Shown here: positions 17,393 to 25,063 of the stretch, piece after piece
How positions within the stretch are numbered: position 1 is the stretch's first letter
How the letters are laid out: each line of letters starts with the position of its first letter
NCBI RefSeq assembly: GCF_001623875.1
Contig: NZ_LWAE01000008.1
Coordinates: 62,001 to 126,000 of the forward strand
Length of the DNA stretch: 64,000 nucleotides
From: Clostridium magnum DSM 2767
Lineage (GTDB): Bacteria; Bacillota; Clostridia; Clostridiales; Clostridiaceae
Reading direction: 5' to 3'
Program-made: the position numbers and the translations under genes
Notes under the pieces: generated by a model
What the model saw: the letters and a program-made list of their open reading frames with translations, nothing else
What the model was told of the DNA's origin: nothing
Databases searched by the model: none

Positions 17393-18331
17393 CTATAAGG
17401 TATCCTTAATAACTCTAAGGGCATTTTTATAAAATATTTTTTCAATTTCTTCTTCAGAAAAGTTATTTTTCTTTAATTCAGATGATAGTTTATCTATTTC
17501 GCCTATATTCTTTATCTCGCTAGGTAGTTCTATGCCGTCAAAGTCTGAACCAATAGATATGACATCAACACCCCCAGTGTTTTTAATATGTTTTATATGA
17601 TTTATCATGTCTGAAACTTTAGCAGGTACATTTTCTCCTAAAAAAGACTTTTCAAAATTAATGCCTATAACTCCACCTTTTTGTGATAGAATTTTAATCA
17701 TTTCATCAGTAAGATTTCTAGGATGATTAGTTATGGTACGGCTATTTGAATGTGATGCTATAAAGGGTTTTTTGGATAGCCTAGCTACATCATAAAAACC
17801 TTTATCAGATAAATGGGACACATCTATAAGCATCGATAAATTATTCATTTCAATAACTACTTCGTGTCCAAAAGAAGTTAACCCTCTATATACATATTCA
17901 TTCCTGCAATTTGGAAAGCCTATTTCGTTAGGGAAATTCCAAGTTAAGGTAATTAACCTTACACCTAATCTGTAAAAATTTCTTAAATTATATAAACTTC
18001 CATTTATGGCTTCGCCGCCTTCTATAGCAAGAAAAGCTGAAATTTTATCTTTTTGCTTATTTTTTATTAGGTCTTTATAGTTAGTAGCTAAAGCTATGCT
18101 ATCATTATTCCTGTCTAATTCTAAATAAAACTTATCTAACATTTGTAAACATTTTTCTAAAGGTTTTTTAGTTTTCTTTTGATTAATATAAAGAGCAAAA
18201 AATTGTGCCAAAGAGTTACCTCTCTTCATTTTTTCTATATCTACACTTAAGTTATTTTTGGCTAAGTTCCAGTTACCTGGATTATTTAAGAGCATATCTA
18301 TAGTGTCGCAATGTAAATCAATAAAATTCAT
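17393..18331 (-). CDS. Membrane dipeptidase (peptidase M19 family)
   Basis: 312 residues with the renal-dipeptidase metal ligands in order: FIDLHCDT at the N-terminus, LAIEGGEA (~105), DVSHLSDKGF (~180), ASHSNSR (~200) and ISIGSDFDGIE (~275). The family cleaves dipeptides with two zinc ions and often acts on D-residues. No signal peptide is visible, so it is probably cytosolic. It is a single gene facing the Mo cluster, with AGGAGG upstream of its ATG. Confidence 0.87.
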   Translation of the reverse strand: MNFIDLHCDTIDMLLNNPGNWNLAKNNLSVDIEKMKRGNSLAQFFALYINQKKTKKPLEKCLQMLDKFYLELDRNNDSIALATNYKDLIKNKQKDKISAFLAIEGGEAINGSLYNLRNFYRLGVRLITLTWNFPNEIGFPNCRNEYVYRGLTSFGHEVVIEMNNLSMLIDVSHLSDKGFYDVARLSKKPFIASHSNSRTITNHPRNLTDEMIKILSQKGGVIGINFEKSFLGENVPAKVSDMINHIKHIKNTGGVDVISIGSDFDGIELPSEIKNIGEIDKLSSELKKNNFSEEEIEKIFYKNALRVIKDTL

Positions 18332-18540
18332 AAAAGTGGCCTCCTGTTAAATTTTATATTCATTAATATAATAATAAAAATAATAAATAATAATAATTGA
18401 GAAATTCTAATCTATATTTATGTTATCATAAAATTACCAGTAATAGCTAATTGTTAGGTTAAAGTAATTAAAATTATTATAGTATCAATCATTTTCGCTA
18501 AATTATACTAAGTGGCTAATTTTATTGTTATTGAAATAGA
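18332..18540. other. AT-rich divergent spacer, no gene seen
   Basis: Between the dipeptidase start and the bioY promoter. Very AT-rich, with no convincing ORF, hairpin or repeat. It should hold the dipeptidase promoter, which I could not fix. Confidence 0.5.
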
Positions 18541-18549
18541 TCGAAAAAG

Positions 18550-18612
18550 TTGACAATGGGGTTTTTATATAGTATTATTATTGTAAACCTAATTGGGATA
18601 TTGAGTTTACAA
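18550..18612 (+). promoter_or_regulatory. bioY promoter with BirA operator
   Basis: TTGACA (18550-18555) and TATTAT (18573-18578) are 17 nt apart. Just downstream lies the dyad TTGTAAAC-N16-GTTTACAA (18581-18612), the classical BirA binding site of Firmicutes. BirA loaded with biotinyl-AMP would block transcription at the start site. Confidence 0.9.
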
Positions 18613-18637
18613 TAATACATATTGGAGGATACTACTT

Positions 18638-19192
18638 ATGAAATTAAAAACACGAGATATGATTTTAGTAGCAATGTTTACAGCGTTAACTGCCATAGGA
18701 GCATTTATAAAAATTCCTGTAGGACCGGCTCCGATAACACTTCAGTTTCTATTTACAGCTTTAGCAGGAATTATGCTTGGATCGAGATTAGGAGCACTTT
18801 CTCAATTAGTTTATGTAGCACTAGGACTTATGGGAATTCCTGTATTTACTTCAGGTGGCGGGATTTCTTATATATTCAAGCCTACCTTTGGATATCTTAT
18901 AGGATATATTGTAAGCGCTTATGTTATTGGAAAGATAGCTGAAAAAGTTGAAAAGCCAAGTTATGTAAGACTTTTTATAGCTTCATTAGTTGGAATTGCT
19001 ATAGTTTATATTATAGGTGTTCCTTACCTATATATAGTATTAAAATATGTAGTGGGAGCAAAAATAACAGTTATGGGAGCTTTAAAAACTGGTATGTTGT
19101 TGTTTATTCCTGGAGACATAGCCAAGTGTATAGTTACCGCAGCTCTTAGTGTTAAGGTGGTTCCTATTGTGAGAAAAGTAGCTTTAAATTAA
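18638..19192 (+). CDS. bioY: BioY biotin transporter, substrate-binding subunit
   Basis: 184 residues, mostly hydrophobic, with six predicted membrane segments. The family signature GPVPITLQ-like segment (GPAPITLQF) is at ~28-36, and GGGISYIFKPTFGYL and the LFIPGDIAK region follow. BioY is the S component of an ECF biotin importer and works with the shared EcfAAT module, not seen here. GGAGG lies 10 nt before ATG 18638. The BirA operator and the neighbouring birA gene make a complete biotin-sensing circuit. Confidence 0.93.
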   Translation: MKLKTRDMILVAMFTALTAIGAFIKIPVGPAPITLQFLFTALAGIMLGSRLGALSQLVYVALGLMGIPVFTSGGGISYIFKPTFGYLIGYIVSAYVIGKIAEKVEKPSYVRLFIASLVGIAIVYIIGVPYLYIVLKYVVGAKITVMGALKTGMLLFIPGDIAKCIVTAALSVKVVPIVRKVALN

Positions 19193-19200
19193 TATGCTGA

Positions 19201-19253
19201 ATACAAAAGAAGACTTTAGTAGAATTATTATTCACCTAAAGTCTTCTTTTGTA
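19201..19253. terminator. Bidirectional terminator between bioY and birA
   Basis: A 19-bp inverted repeat, ATACAAAAGAAGACTTTAG (19201-19219) and its complement (19235-19253), has A- and T-rich ends serving both strands. Confidence 0.85.
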
Positions 19254-19276
19254 TTTAACATAGTTACATTCAATAT

Positions 19277-20271
19277 CTAAACATAACCATTTAGGCCTCT
19301 GACTGAAATTTCTCCGGAAATTATCTTTTCCACTCTTCCATCGCTAAATTGAACTAGTAACTCACCTTCATCATTTAGATCTATAGCTTTACCAATAGAT
19401 TCCTTTCCTCTGTTAATTATTCTAACTTCTTTACCGATTAGAATAGAACTTTCTTTGCAAATACGTACAGAAGTGTTTATAGATTCATTTTTTTCAAATT
19501 CATCATACAAAATCTCAAAATTATTTAATAAATTACTGACAAGCTCTTTTCTTTTATATATCTGCCTACCTCATAACTTATAGAGGTTGCAGTATCTCTT
19601 AATTCTTTGGGTAGCTCTTCTACATCTATATTCACGTTTATTCCAATACCCATAACAACATAATTTACTTTATTTAATTCCCCACTCATTTCGGTTAAAA
19701 TCCCGCATATTTTTTTATTGTTAAGAACGATATCATTAGGCCATTTTACATGGGCCTTTATATCTAACTCATCAAGGGTTTTTATTACAGCAGCCGCACC
19801 TATTTGTGTTACTTTGGGTACATTCATAGGATTTATATCAGGTCTTAAAATTATTGACAACCATATTCCTTTATGTTTAGGAGATACAAAATTACGACCA
19901 AGTCTTCCTCGACCTAAGGTTTGTTCTTCGCTTATGATTATAGTACCATTAGGGTAACCATCTAGTGCTAATTCTTTTGCCTTATTATTTGTAGAATCGA
20001 TTGTTTGAAAATACATTATGTTTTTGCCTATGTATTTTGTATGCAAATTTTCACTTAGTTCCTCAAAGGAAAGTAAATCCGGAGAGGAGATTAATCTATA
20101 ACCTTTTTTTGACACAGATTCTATCTCATAGCCATCTTCTTTAAGTACATTTATATACTTCCATATAGCAGTACGACTTACCCCTAAGTTTTCACTAATT
20201 CCTTGCCCTGATATAAAGTTTTTTTCGTTTTCCTTTAGTAAATGAAGAATTTTTTCTTTCATGAATTTCAC
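19277..20271 (-). pseudogene. birA: birA biotin-protein ligase/repressor, interrupted by a frameshift
   Basis: Two reading frames together give a full BirA of about 330 residues. The 5' frame (20271 down to 19525) has the winged helix (QGISENLGVSRTAIWKYI), the ligase core with GRGRLGR and KWPNDI, and ends prematurely. From about 19566 the other frame continues as KRKELVSNLLNNFE and then the C-terminal SH3-like domain (19277-19510). One base is missing near the GG at 19565-19566. Either the gene is broken or the sequence has an error there. The winged helix would bind the bioY operator, and the ligase attaches biotin to carboxylases, usually an essential job. Confidence 0.88.
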
Positions 20272-20445
20272 CTCTTAATGTTATCCGATAACTAACTGAT
20301 ACTAAATTCCGATATTATACAAAAACAGAACACTAGAATTTTTCAGTTTCATCTAATACATTATACTACAAAATAAAAAATTGTGTACTTACAAATGAAG
20401 TGAAAATTAAAAGTAATAAAGATATTAGTGGAAGGAGTCACGGGA

Positions 20446-20479
20446 TAAAAAACGAAGGACATGCTTTTAGCACATCCTT
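20446..20479 (-). terminator. Terminator of the 56-residue protein gene
   Basis: On the minus strand AAGGATGTGC and GCATGTCCTT pair (two G-T pairs) and are followed by CGTTTTTT. It lies 12 nt after the small gene's stop. Confidence 0.75.
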
Positions 20480-20490
20480 TTATTATAAAA

Positions 20491-20661
20491 CTATACGTTA
20501 TGAGAAAGCTTTGAACGTTTGGTAAATTTCTTTCCGTTTGAATGAGAACCGAGTTTTTCGCCATTTTCAATTCCAATATCGCCGCCATCCTGCGGATACA
20601 TTTTTCTAAGATCTGCATTAGAATGACGTTCAGATCTTACAAGATTTTTATTATTATGCAT
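20491..20661 (-). CDS. Small hydrophilic protein, function unknown
   Basis: 56 residues, rich in Asn, Ser, Lys and Gly, with no Cys and no hydrophobic segment; the C-terminus is basic (SNGKKFTKRSK). A near-perfect GGAGGT site sits 7 nt before the ATG at 20661, and a terminator follows, so it is a real single-gene unit. A longer reading from 20691 adds ten residues before the ribosome binding site and is not favoured. The composition recalls small spore proteins, but I do not recognise a family. Confidence 0.65.
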   Translation of the reverse strand: MHNNKNLVRSERHSNADLRKMYPQDGGDIGIENGEKLGSHSNGKKFTKRSKLSHNV

Positions 20662-20855
20662 TATAAGCACCTCCGTATAAAATAAATACACAGTAATAAT
20701 TTGTCCTATAAAAGATAAATATATTCTTTAAATTTATGTTAAATTTATTCAGAAAATTTAAAATTATTGTTGAATTATTTAAAAAGTCTATAATTTTTAG
20801 TAAAAAGAAGTTATAATAGATTTAAGGAACTTATAAGTGAATAGGGGGTTTTCTT

Positions 20856-21077
20856 ATGTTAAACGGTAAAAAAATTCGAGAGATAAGATTGAGTTTAGGG
20901 TATACAACCCTGGATATTCAGAATCTCACGAAAGACCCGATATTTGAAACTTCAATTTCTAAGTCTTACTTAGAGGAGCTAGAAAGAGGAGATAAGAGTA
21001 ATCCGAGTTTTCAAAAGGTAGTCGTTCTAGCAAAGGTTTTAAGATGTAGAGTGGACGATCTTATATTAAGTGCCTAA
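20856..21077 (+). CDS. XRE-family helix-turn-helix protein
   Basis: 73 residues, almost all helix-turn-helix: KIREIRLSLGYTTLDIQNLT, then SYLEELERGDKSNPSFQKVVVLAKVL, ending in DDLILS. This is the Cro/C1 (XRE) fold with an extended loop between helices 2 and 3. No second domain exists, so it may act as a simple DNA binder. It is preceded by AGGGGG and followed by a terminator, so it stands alone. Target unknown. Confidence 0.8.
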   Translation: MLNGKKIREIRLSLGYTTLDIQNLTKDPIFETSISKSYLEELERGDKSNPSFQKVVVLAKVLRCRVDDLILSA

Positions 21078-21121
21078 GATAAATTAATAATAATTTTAAC
21101 ATGAAAATAGATAGTTATATG

Positions 21122-21155
21122 AAAAAACTACAGCTAAATAAAGTTGTAGTTTTTT
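21122..21155 (+). terminator. Terminator of the XRE gene
   Basis: AAAAAACTACA (21122-21132) pairs with TGTAGTTTTTT (21145-21155) around a 12-nt loop. Confidence 0.8.
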
Positions 21156-21249
21156 GTTTATGATTATTTTTTACTTAATCATCAATTGATTTGTATTTTC
21201 TTATAATATATACTTAAATGTATGTAAATGAAGGGAGATGTAGTAGTAT

Positions 21250-22485
21250 ATGGAACCCAAAGTAGTAAATAATAATTATGACACAGTTAGTGGAAAAAAG
21301 ATGAATAGGCCATTAGGGAAATTGTGGAGAAGTTTTAAAACTGATAGGGACTTTTCATTATTTCTAATTGTTGGACTATTTGCAGGAGTAGCCAGTGGTA
21401 TAAATTCAACAGTATTCAATAATTTTTTAAACGATGTCTATAATCTATCAGCCTCAGCTAGAGGAATCGTAGAATTTCCTCGTGAACTTCCTGGAGCGCT
21501 CATCGTAGTAATTTTAGCCATAATTTCATTCCTCGGTGATATAAGAATGTCAATAGTAGCAATGTTACTTGCAGCATTAGGAATGGTGGGACTCGGTATA
21601 TTCTCTCCCACATTTAGCAGTATGCTGATATGGATGATGGTACTAAGTCTTGGTACCCACATTTTTATGCCTTTATCTGCTGGGATAGGAATGACTTTAT
21701 CTAAGAAAGAAAATTTTGGTGCTCGTCTTGGCAGGTATAATGCATATAATCTAATAGCAACTATTATAGGATATGCAATAGTAGGTGTTGGTTTCAAATA
21801 CTTTAGGCTTACATATAAAATAGTATTTATAATAGCTGCCGTATCTTATGTTTTTGCAGCTGTTTTTTTAGGATTGATGAATCCTAGAAAGCCAGAAGTA
21901 AAGAAAGTAAAATTTGTATTTAGAAAAAAATATACTCTATATTATATTCTTAGTGTAATTAACGGGGCAAGAAAGCAGATTTTCCTAACCTTTGCACCAT
22001 GGGTACTCATACAGATATATCACGTTGACCCACCTACTTTTGCTATATTAGGGCTTATAGTTTCTTTATTAAGTATATTTACAAGGACTATAGTAGGTAA
22101 TGCTATTGACATAAAGGGTGAAAGATTTGTTCTTTCTCTTGAAGCTATTGTTCTTATAGTAATATGTTTAGGTTATTCCTTTGCTGCGGATATAGCTCCA
22201 ACAGGAGTTGCTATTGTTATTATTTCAGCATGCTATATAATTGATAATTCTATGAGTGTTGTAGAGATGGCTAGATCAACTTATGTTAAAAAGATAGCTG
22301 TTGATCCAGAGGATGTTACCCCTACGTTATCTGCAGGTACAAGCTTTGATCACGTTATAGCTATGACAATACCCTTCCTAGGAGGGATATTGTGGTTGAC
22401 TATGGGGTATAAATACGTTTTTCTTGTGGCAGCTTTCATAGCATTAATAAACCTATTTTTAACTATGAAAATAAAAGTTGATTAG
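21250..22485 (+). CDS. MFS transporter
   Basis: 411 residues with about twelve hydrophobic segments after a ~35-residue polar N-terminus. A central basic loop (MNPRKPEVKKVKFVFRKKY) splits the two six-helix halves, as in the major facilitator superfamily. No signature tells the substrate. It starts at ATG 21250 behind AAGGGAG. It stands alone, with a regulator gene upstream and a small hypothetical gene downstream. Confidence 0.8.
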   Translation: MEPKVVNNNYDTVSGKKMNRPLGKLWRSFKTDRDFSLFLIVGLFAGVASGINSTVFNNFLNDVYNLSASARGIVEFPRELPGALIVVILAIISFLGDIRMSIVAMLLAALGMVGLGIFSPTFSSMLIWMMVLSLGTHIFMPLSAGIGMTLSKKENFGARLGRYNAYNLIATIIGYAIVGVGFKYFRLTYKIVFIIAAVSYVFAAVFLGLMNPRKPEVKKVKFVFRKKYTLYYILSVINGARKQIFLTFAPWVLIQIYHVDPPTFAILGLIVSLLSIFTRTIVGNAIDIKGERFVLSLEAIVLIVICLGYSFAADIAPTGVAIVIISACYIIDNSMSVVEMARSTYVKKIAVDPEDVTPTLSAGTSFDHVIAMTIPFLGGILWLTMGYKYVFLVAAFIALINLFLTMKIKVD

Positions 22486-22507
22486 AAATTTTATATGAAA
22501 GCATAAA

Positions 22508-22547
22508 ACCTCTTTTGATGGAAAGTCTATTAGTAGAAAGAGGTGAG
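22508..22547 (+). promoter_or_regulatory. Hairpin that can cover the next ribosome binding site
   Basis: ACCTCTTT (from 22508) can pair with AAAGAGGT (ending at about 22544), which contains the AGAGGTGA site of the gene at 22552. There is no T-run, so it may act on translation and not as a terminator. Confidence 0.45.
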
Positions 22548-22551
22548 TCTT

Positions 22552-22761
22552 ATGAGTGAAAAGGATCAAAAAGTTGAACAAATATCTTTTGAAGATTTAT
22601 CAAAAAATTATTTAGTTAAAACTGGAGAAGAAATAACAAAAAATGAGATTGAATCTTCGAATATAATAGAAGATGAAGATGGAAACTGTACTATTGATGG
22701 TTATAAAATAGAGGCAAATGCCTGCAGCATGCTAAAGGATGATTATGAAAGTGAAACTTGA
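22552..22761 (+). CDS. Small acidic hypothetical protein whose end lies in a repeat
   Basis: 69 residues, strongly acidic (IIEDEDGNCTIDGYKIE in the middle), with two cysteines and no membrane segment. ATG 22552 follows AGAGGTGA at good spacing; a GTG nine bases earlier would overlap that site. The last codons (ESET, stop) come from the start of a dispersed repeat (22745-22800), so the natural C-terminus may have been replaced when the repeat arrived. No family recognised. Confidence 0.55.
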   Translation: MSEKDQKVEQISFEDLSKNYLVKTGEEITKNEIESSNIIEDEDGNCTIDGYKIEANACSMLKDDYESET

Positions 22762-22800
22762 ATCAGATGGGAGTGCTAGAGCGTGTAGTCATCGGACAAA
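22745..22800 (+). repeat. Dispersed repeat, deleted form
   Basis: Keeps the left end (GTGAAACTTGAATCAGATGG) joined directly to the right end (GAGTGCTAGAGCG...TCATCGGACAAA). It overlaps the 3' end of the gene at 22552. Confidence 0.75.
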
Positions 22801-22825
22801 ATATAATTGAAAGAAGGAAGTCACT

Positions 22826-23737
22826 ATGTTAGATATCTGTTTACTAGGATGTGGAGGCAGTATGCCTGTACCAAATAGATCCCTTACTTCTATGTTTGCT
22901 TCATATAATGGAAAAAAAGTCCTCATAGACTGTGGTGAAGGAACTCAAGTGAGCTTAAAAATGCTAGGATGGGGAATGAAGAGTATAGAGGGTATACTAT
23001 TTACCCATTTCCATGCAGATCATATAGCAGGACTTCCAGGTCTCCTTTTAACAATAGCTAATTCAGGTAGAATTGAACCTCTTACGATAATAGGTCCAGA
23101 AGGATTATGGCAGGTTGTTAATGGGCTTAGAGTTATAGCGCCAGTACTTCCTTACAAAATAGATTTGTTAGAGTTAAAAGGTCAAGGGAAAGCTTCTCAC
23201 AAGATAGGAGAATTTAATATAAATATAATATCTGTGGAACACACAATTCCTTGCTTAGCATATTCAATAGAGGTATCTAGAAGTAGAAAATTTGATAAAG
23301 ACAGGGCACTGGAAAATGGTATACCAGTTACGTATTGGAATAGGCTACAAAAGGGAGAAGAGATAGAGCATGAAGGACGATGGATTACCCCGGATATGGT
23401 TTTAGGTGATGAGAGAAGAGGGTTAAAAGTCTCTTATTGTACTGACACCAGACCAATCCAGGAATTAAAAGAATTTGTAAGGAGTTCAGACCTTTTTATA
23501 TGTGAAGGAATGTACGGAGATAATGAAAGCTTATCTAAGGCATTAGAAAACAGACATATGCTATTTTCTGAAGCAGCCACCTTAGCAAAAGAGGGGCAGG
23601 TCAGGGAGCTTTGGCTTACCCATTTTAGTCCTTCTTTATCAGTTCCAGAAGACTATTTAGAAAATGCAAAGGATATATTCAAAAATACTGTAATTGGTGA
23701 AGACAGACTCACTAAGAGTTTGAATTTTATAGACTGA
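22826..23737 (+). CDS. rnz: Ribonuclease Z
   Basis: 303 residues of the metallo-beta-lactamase fold. It has LGCGGSMPVPNRSLTS at the start, LIDCGEGTQ (~32-40) and the zinc motif THFHADHIAGLPG (~61-73); further ligands are in SVEHTIPC (~137), YCTDTR (~209) and the LTHFSPSL segment near the end. Length and motifs fit RNase Z, which trims tRNA 3' ends. Members without tRNA activity exist, and a related hydrolase cannot be ruled out. AAGGAAG lies before ATG 22826. Confidence 0.82.
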   Translation: MLDICLLGCGGSMPVPNRSLTSMFASYNGKKVLIDCGEGTQVSLKMLGWGMKSIEGILFTHFHADHIAGLPGLLLTIANSGRIEPLTIIGPEGLWQVVNGLRVIAPVLPYKIDLLELKGQGKASHKIGEFNINIISVEHTIPCLAYSIEVSRSRKFDKDRALENGIPVTYWNRLQKGEEIEHEGRWITPDMVLGDERRGLKVSYCTDTRPIQELKEFVRSSDLFICEGMYGDNESLSKALENRHMLFSEAATLAKEGQVRELWLTHFSPSLSVPEDYLENAKDIFKNTVIGEDRLTKSLNFID

Positions 23738-23750
23738 GATTATTATTTAA

Positions 23751-23796
23751 TATAGATATCCAGATTGAAACTTAACTTTCGGACTGGATATCTATA
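23751..23796. terminator. Hairpin between convergent rnz and kinase genes
   Basis: TATAGATATCCAG (23751-23763) pairs with CTGGATATCTATA (23784-23796). It overlaps the kinase stop codon. It lacks a strong T-run. Confidence 0.55.
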
Positions 23797-24512
23797 GATA
23801 AGGATAACAAATCCTCTTCCACTTCAATTATATTACCATATCTTTTGTTTATTCCCATTAGTCTCTTTAAAAACAAGGATTCTTTTGCAGATAAATCTAA
23901 TTCTTTATACCAAGGCTTCCCTATAATAGACTTAGTTTCAAAGGAGGTATAATATAAGTGTAATAGAAAATCCCCTATATAGGAAAAATCTACATCAGCG
24001 GTATATTTTTTGTTATCGACCCACCGGGCTAAACCAAAATCCAATAGATAAAGATTACCATTGTTATATAAAATATTAGGCACTCTTATATCTCTGTGAA
24101 CAACATTGATACCATGTAGATATTTTAAAATATTGATTAGTTTTATAGCTATACTATAAATTTCTTTTCTTTTAAAAATATAATTGTCCTCAAAGATTAT
24201 TTCTTCAAAAGTTTTACCAGCCTTAAATTCCAAAATATAACCAAAAAAATCTTTATTTCCAATTTTTTTTATAAATTTAGGAATAGATTCATGCTGTGTT
24301 ACACTTAGTATTTCCGCTTCAAAGTTAATTTTCTGTCTAGTCTTTTCAAGAATTCTTCGTTTTAATTGCTTAAGAATAAAGTGCTTATTATCTTTAAATA
24401 CTAAATAGCAAATACCATACCGGCCTTCACCAATTACTTTTAATACAGTATATCCATAAAGTTGTTGGTTTGGTGAATATACTGTATCTCTATTAAATAG
24501 TTTTATGACCAT
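23772..24512 (-). CDS. YbdM-like serine/threonine protein kinase
   Basis: 246 residues forming one small kinase domain: glycine loop GEGRYGICY (~28), lysine in HFILKQLK (~47), catalytic loop HRDIRVPN (~139) and LLDFGLARW (~155). All catalytic residues are present. Similarity to Bacillus YbdM is seen in the DFLLHLYYT...LLKRLMGI tail region. No membrane or PASTA segment exists, so it is cytosolic. Its start lies 10 nt inside the end of the His/Ser-rich gene, so the two are translated together. Target unknown. Confidence 0.82.
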   Translation of the reverse strand: MVIKLFNRDTVYSPNQQLYGYTVLKVIGEGRYGICYLVFKDNKHFILKQLKRRILEKTRQKINFEAEILSVTQHESIPKFIKKIGNKDFFGYILEFKAGKTFEEIIFEDNYIFKRKEIYSIAIKLINILKYLHGINVVHRDIRVPNILYNNGNLYLLDFGLARWVDNKKYTADVDFSYIGDFLLHLYYTSFETKSIIGKPWYKELDLSAKESLFLKRLMGINKRYGNIIEVEEDLLSLSIDIQSES

Positions 24513-24745
24513 GAACTATAATGCTTTTTATGGTGGGAATGGTAATGTTCTTTATTATAGTGGGAAGAGTGGCGATAGTTAGAAGAGGAGTGAGAATATC
24601 GTTTTCCAGAAAATAATTTGCGAATTATTGAGTCGAAAAACCCAAAACTTGATTTATGACCTCTTTTATAATAACCACTGCCATGATTACTACTGCGATA
24701 ATGTCCCTTACTTGAGCTTCTTGAAAAAACAGAAAAAAGTCCCAT
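24503..24745 (-). CDS. His/Ser/Tyr-rich small protein coupled to the kinase gene
   Basis: 80 residues beginning MGLFSVFSR. Low complexity: many Ser, His, Tyr, Lys and Gly, ending in a run of HS/HH/KH pairs. A basic amphipathic stretch (FGFFDSIIRKLFSGK) lies in the middle. A perfect AAGGAGG site lies before 24745; the longer frame to 24892 has no such site. The overlap with the kinase gene and the many Ser/Tyr make it a possible kinase substrate or anchor, and His runs could bind metal. Both ideas are inference; no family recognised. Confidence 0.65.
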   Translation of the reverse strand: MGLFSVFSRSSSKGHYRSSNHGSGYYKRGHKSSFGFFDSIIRKLFSGKRYSHSSSNYRHSSHYNKEHYHSHHKKHYSSWS

Positions 24746-24951
24746 ACAAATCCTCCTTACAAGTTTTGTCAACTTTTGGACATGCATTATCAAGTGATAA
24801 AACATAATCTTATATAAGAATATCTTATAAGTGGAGAAAAGTAAATGAAATATTCTAAATTTAATTTGAAGGTTTTTATTATCAATTGACAATAAAGGGA
24901 ACTAGTAATAGTATGTGTCTGAATATTTAAATAGCGAATATATTGTTGAGC

Positions 24952-25030
24952 TGGTTCAACTAAGAATTAGGTGGGGGTTAAATGCATAAATAGCATTTAA
25001 CCCCCATCTAATTTAAGTTTCAACTGATTG
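24952..25030 (-). repeat. Dispersed repeat fragment with perfect-stem hairpin
   Basis: AATTAGGTGGGGGTTAAATGC and its near complement flank a short loop, matching the first hairpin of the family. It lies just after the helicase stop (minus strand) and could end that transcript. The rest of 24746-25063 shows no gene. Confidence 0.65.
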
Positions 25031-25063
25031 CAAGGCGTGTCTTTAATTTTTCATAGACTTTTC

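Noticed and set aside
20283..20310. Repeat copy upstream of birA
   Set aside because: TTATCCGATAACTAACTGAT is similar to the repeat's end over too few bases to support a copy.
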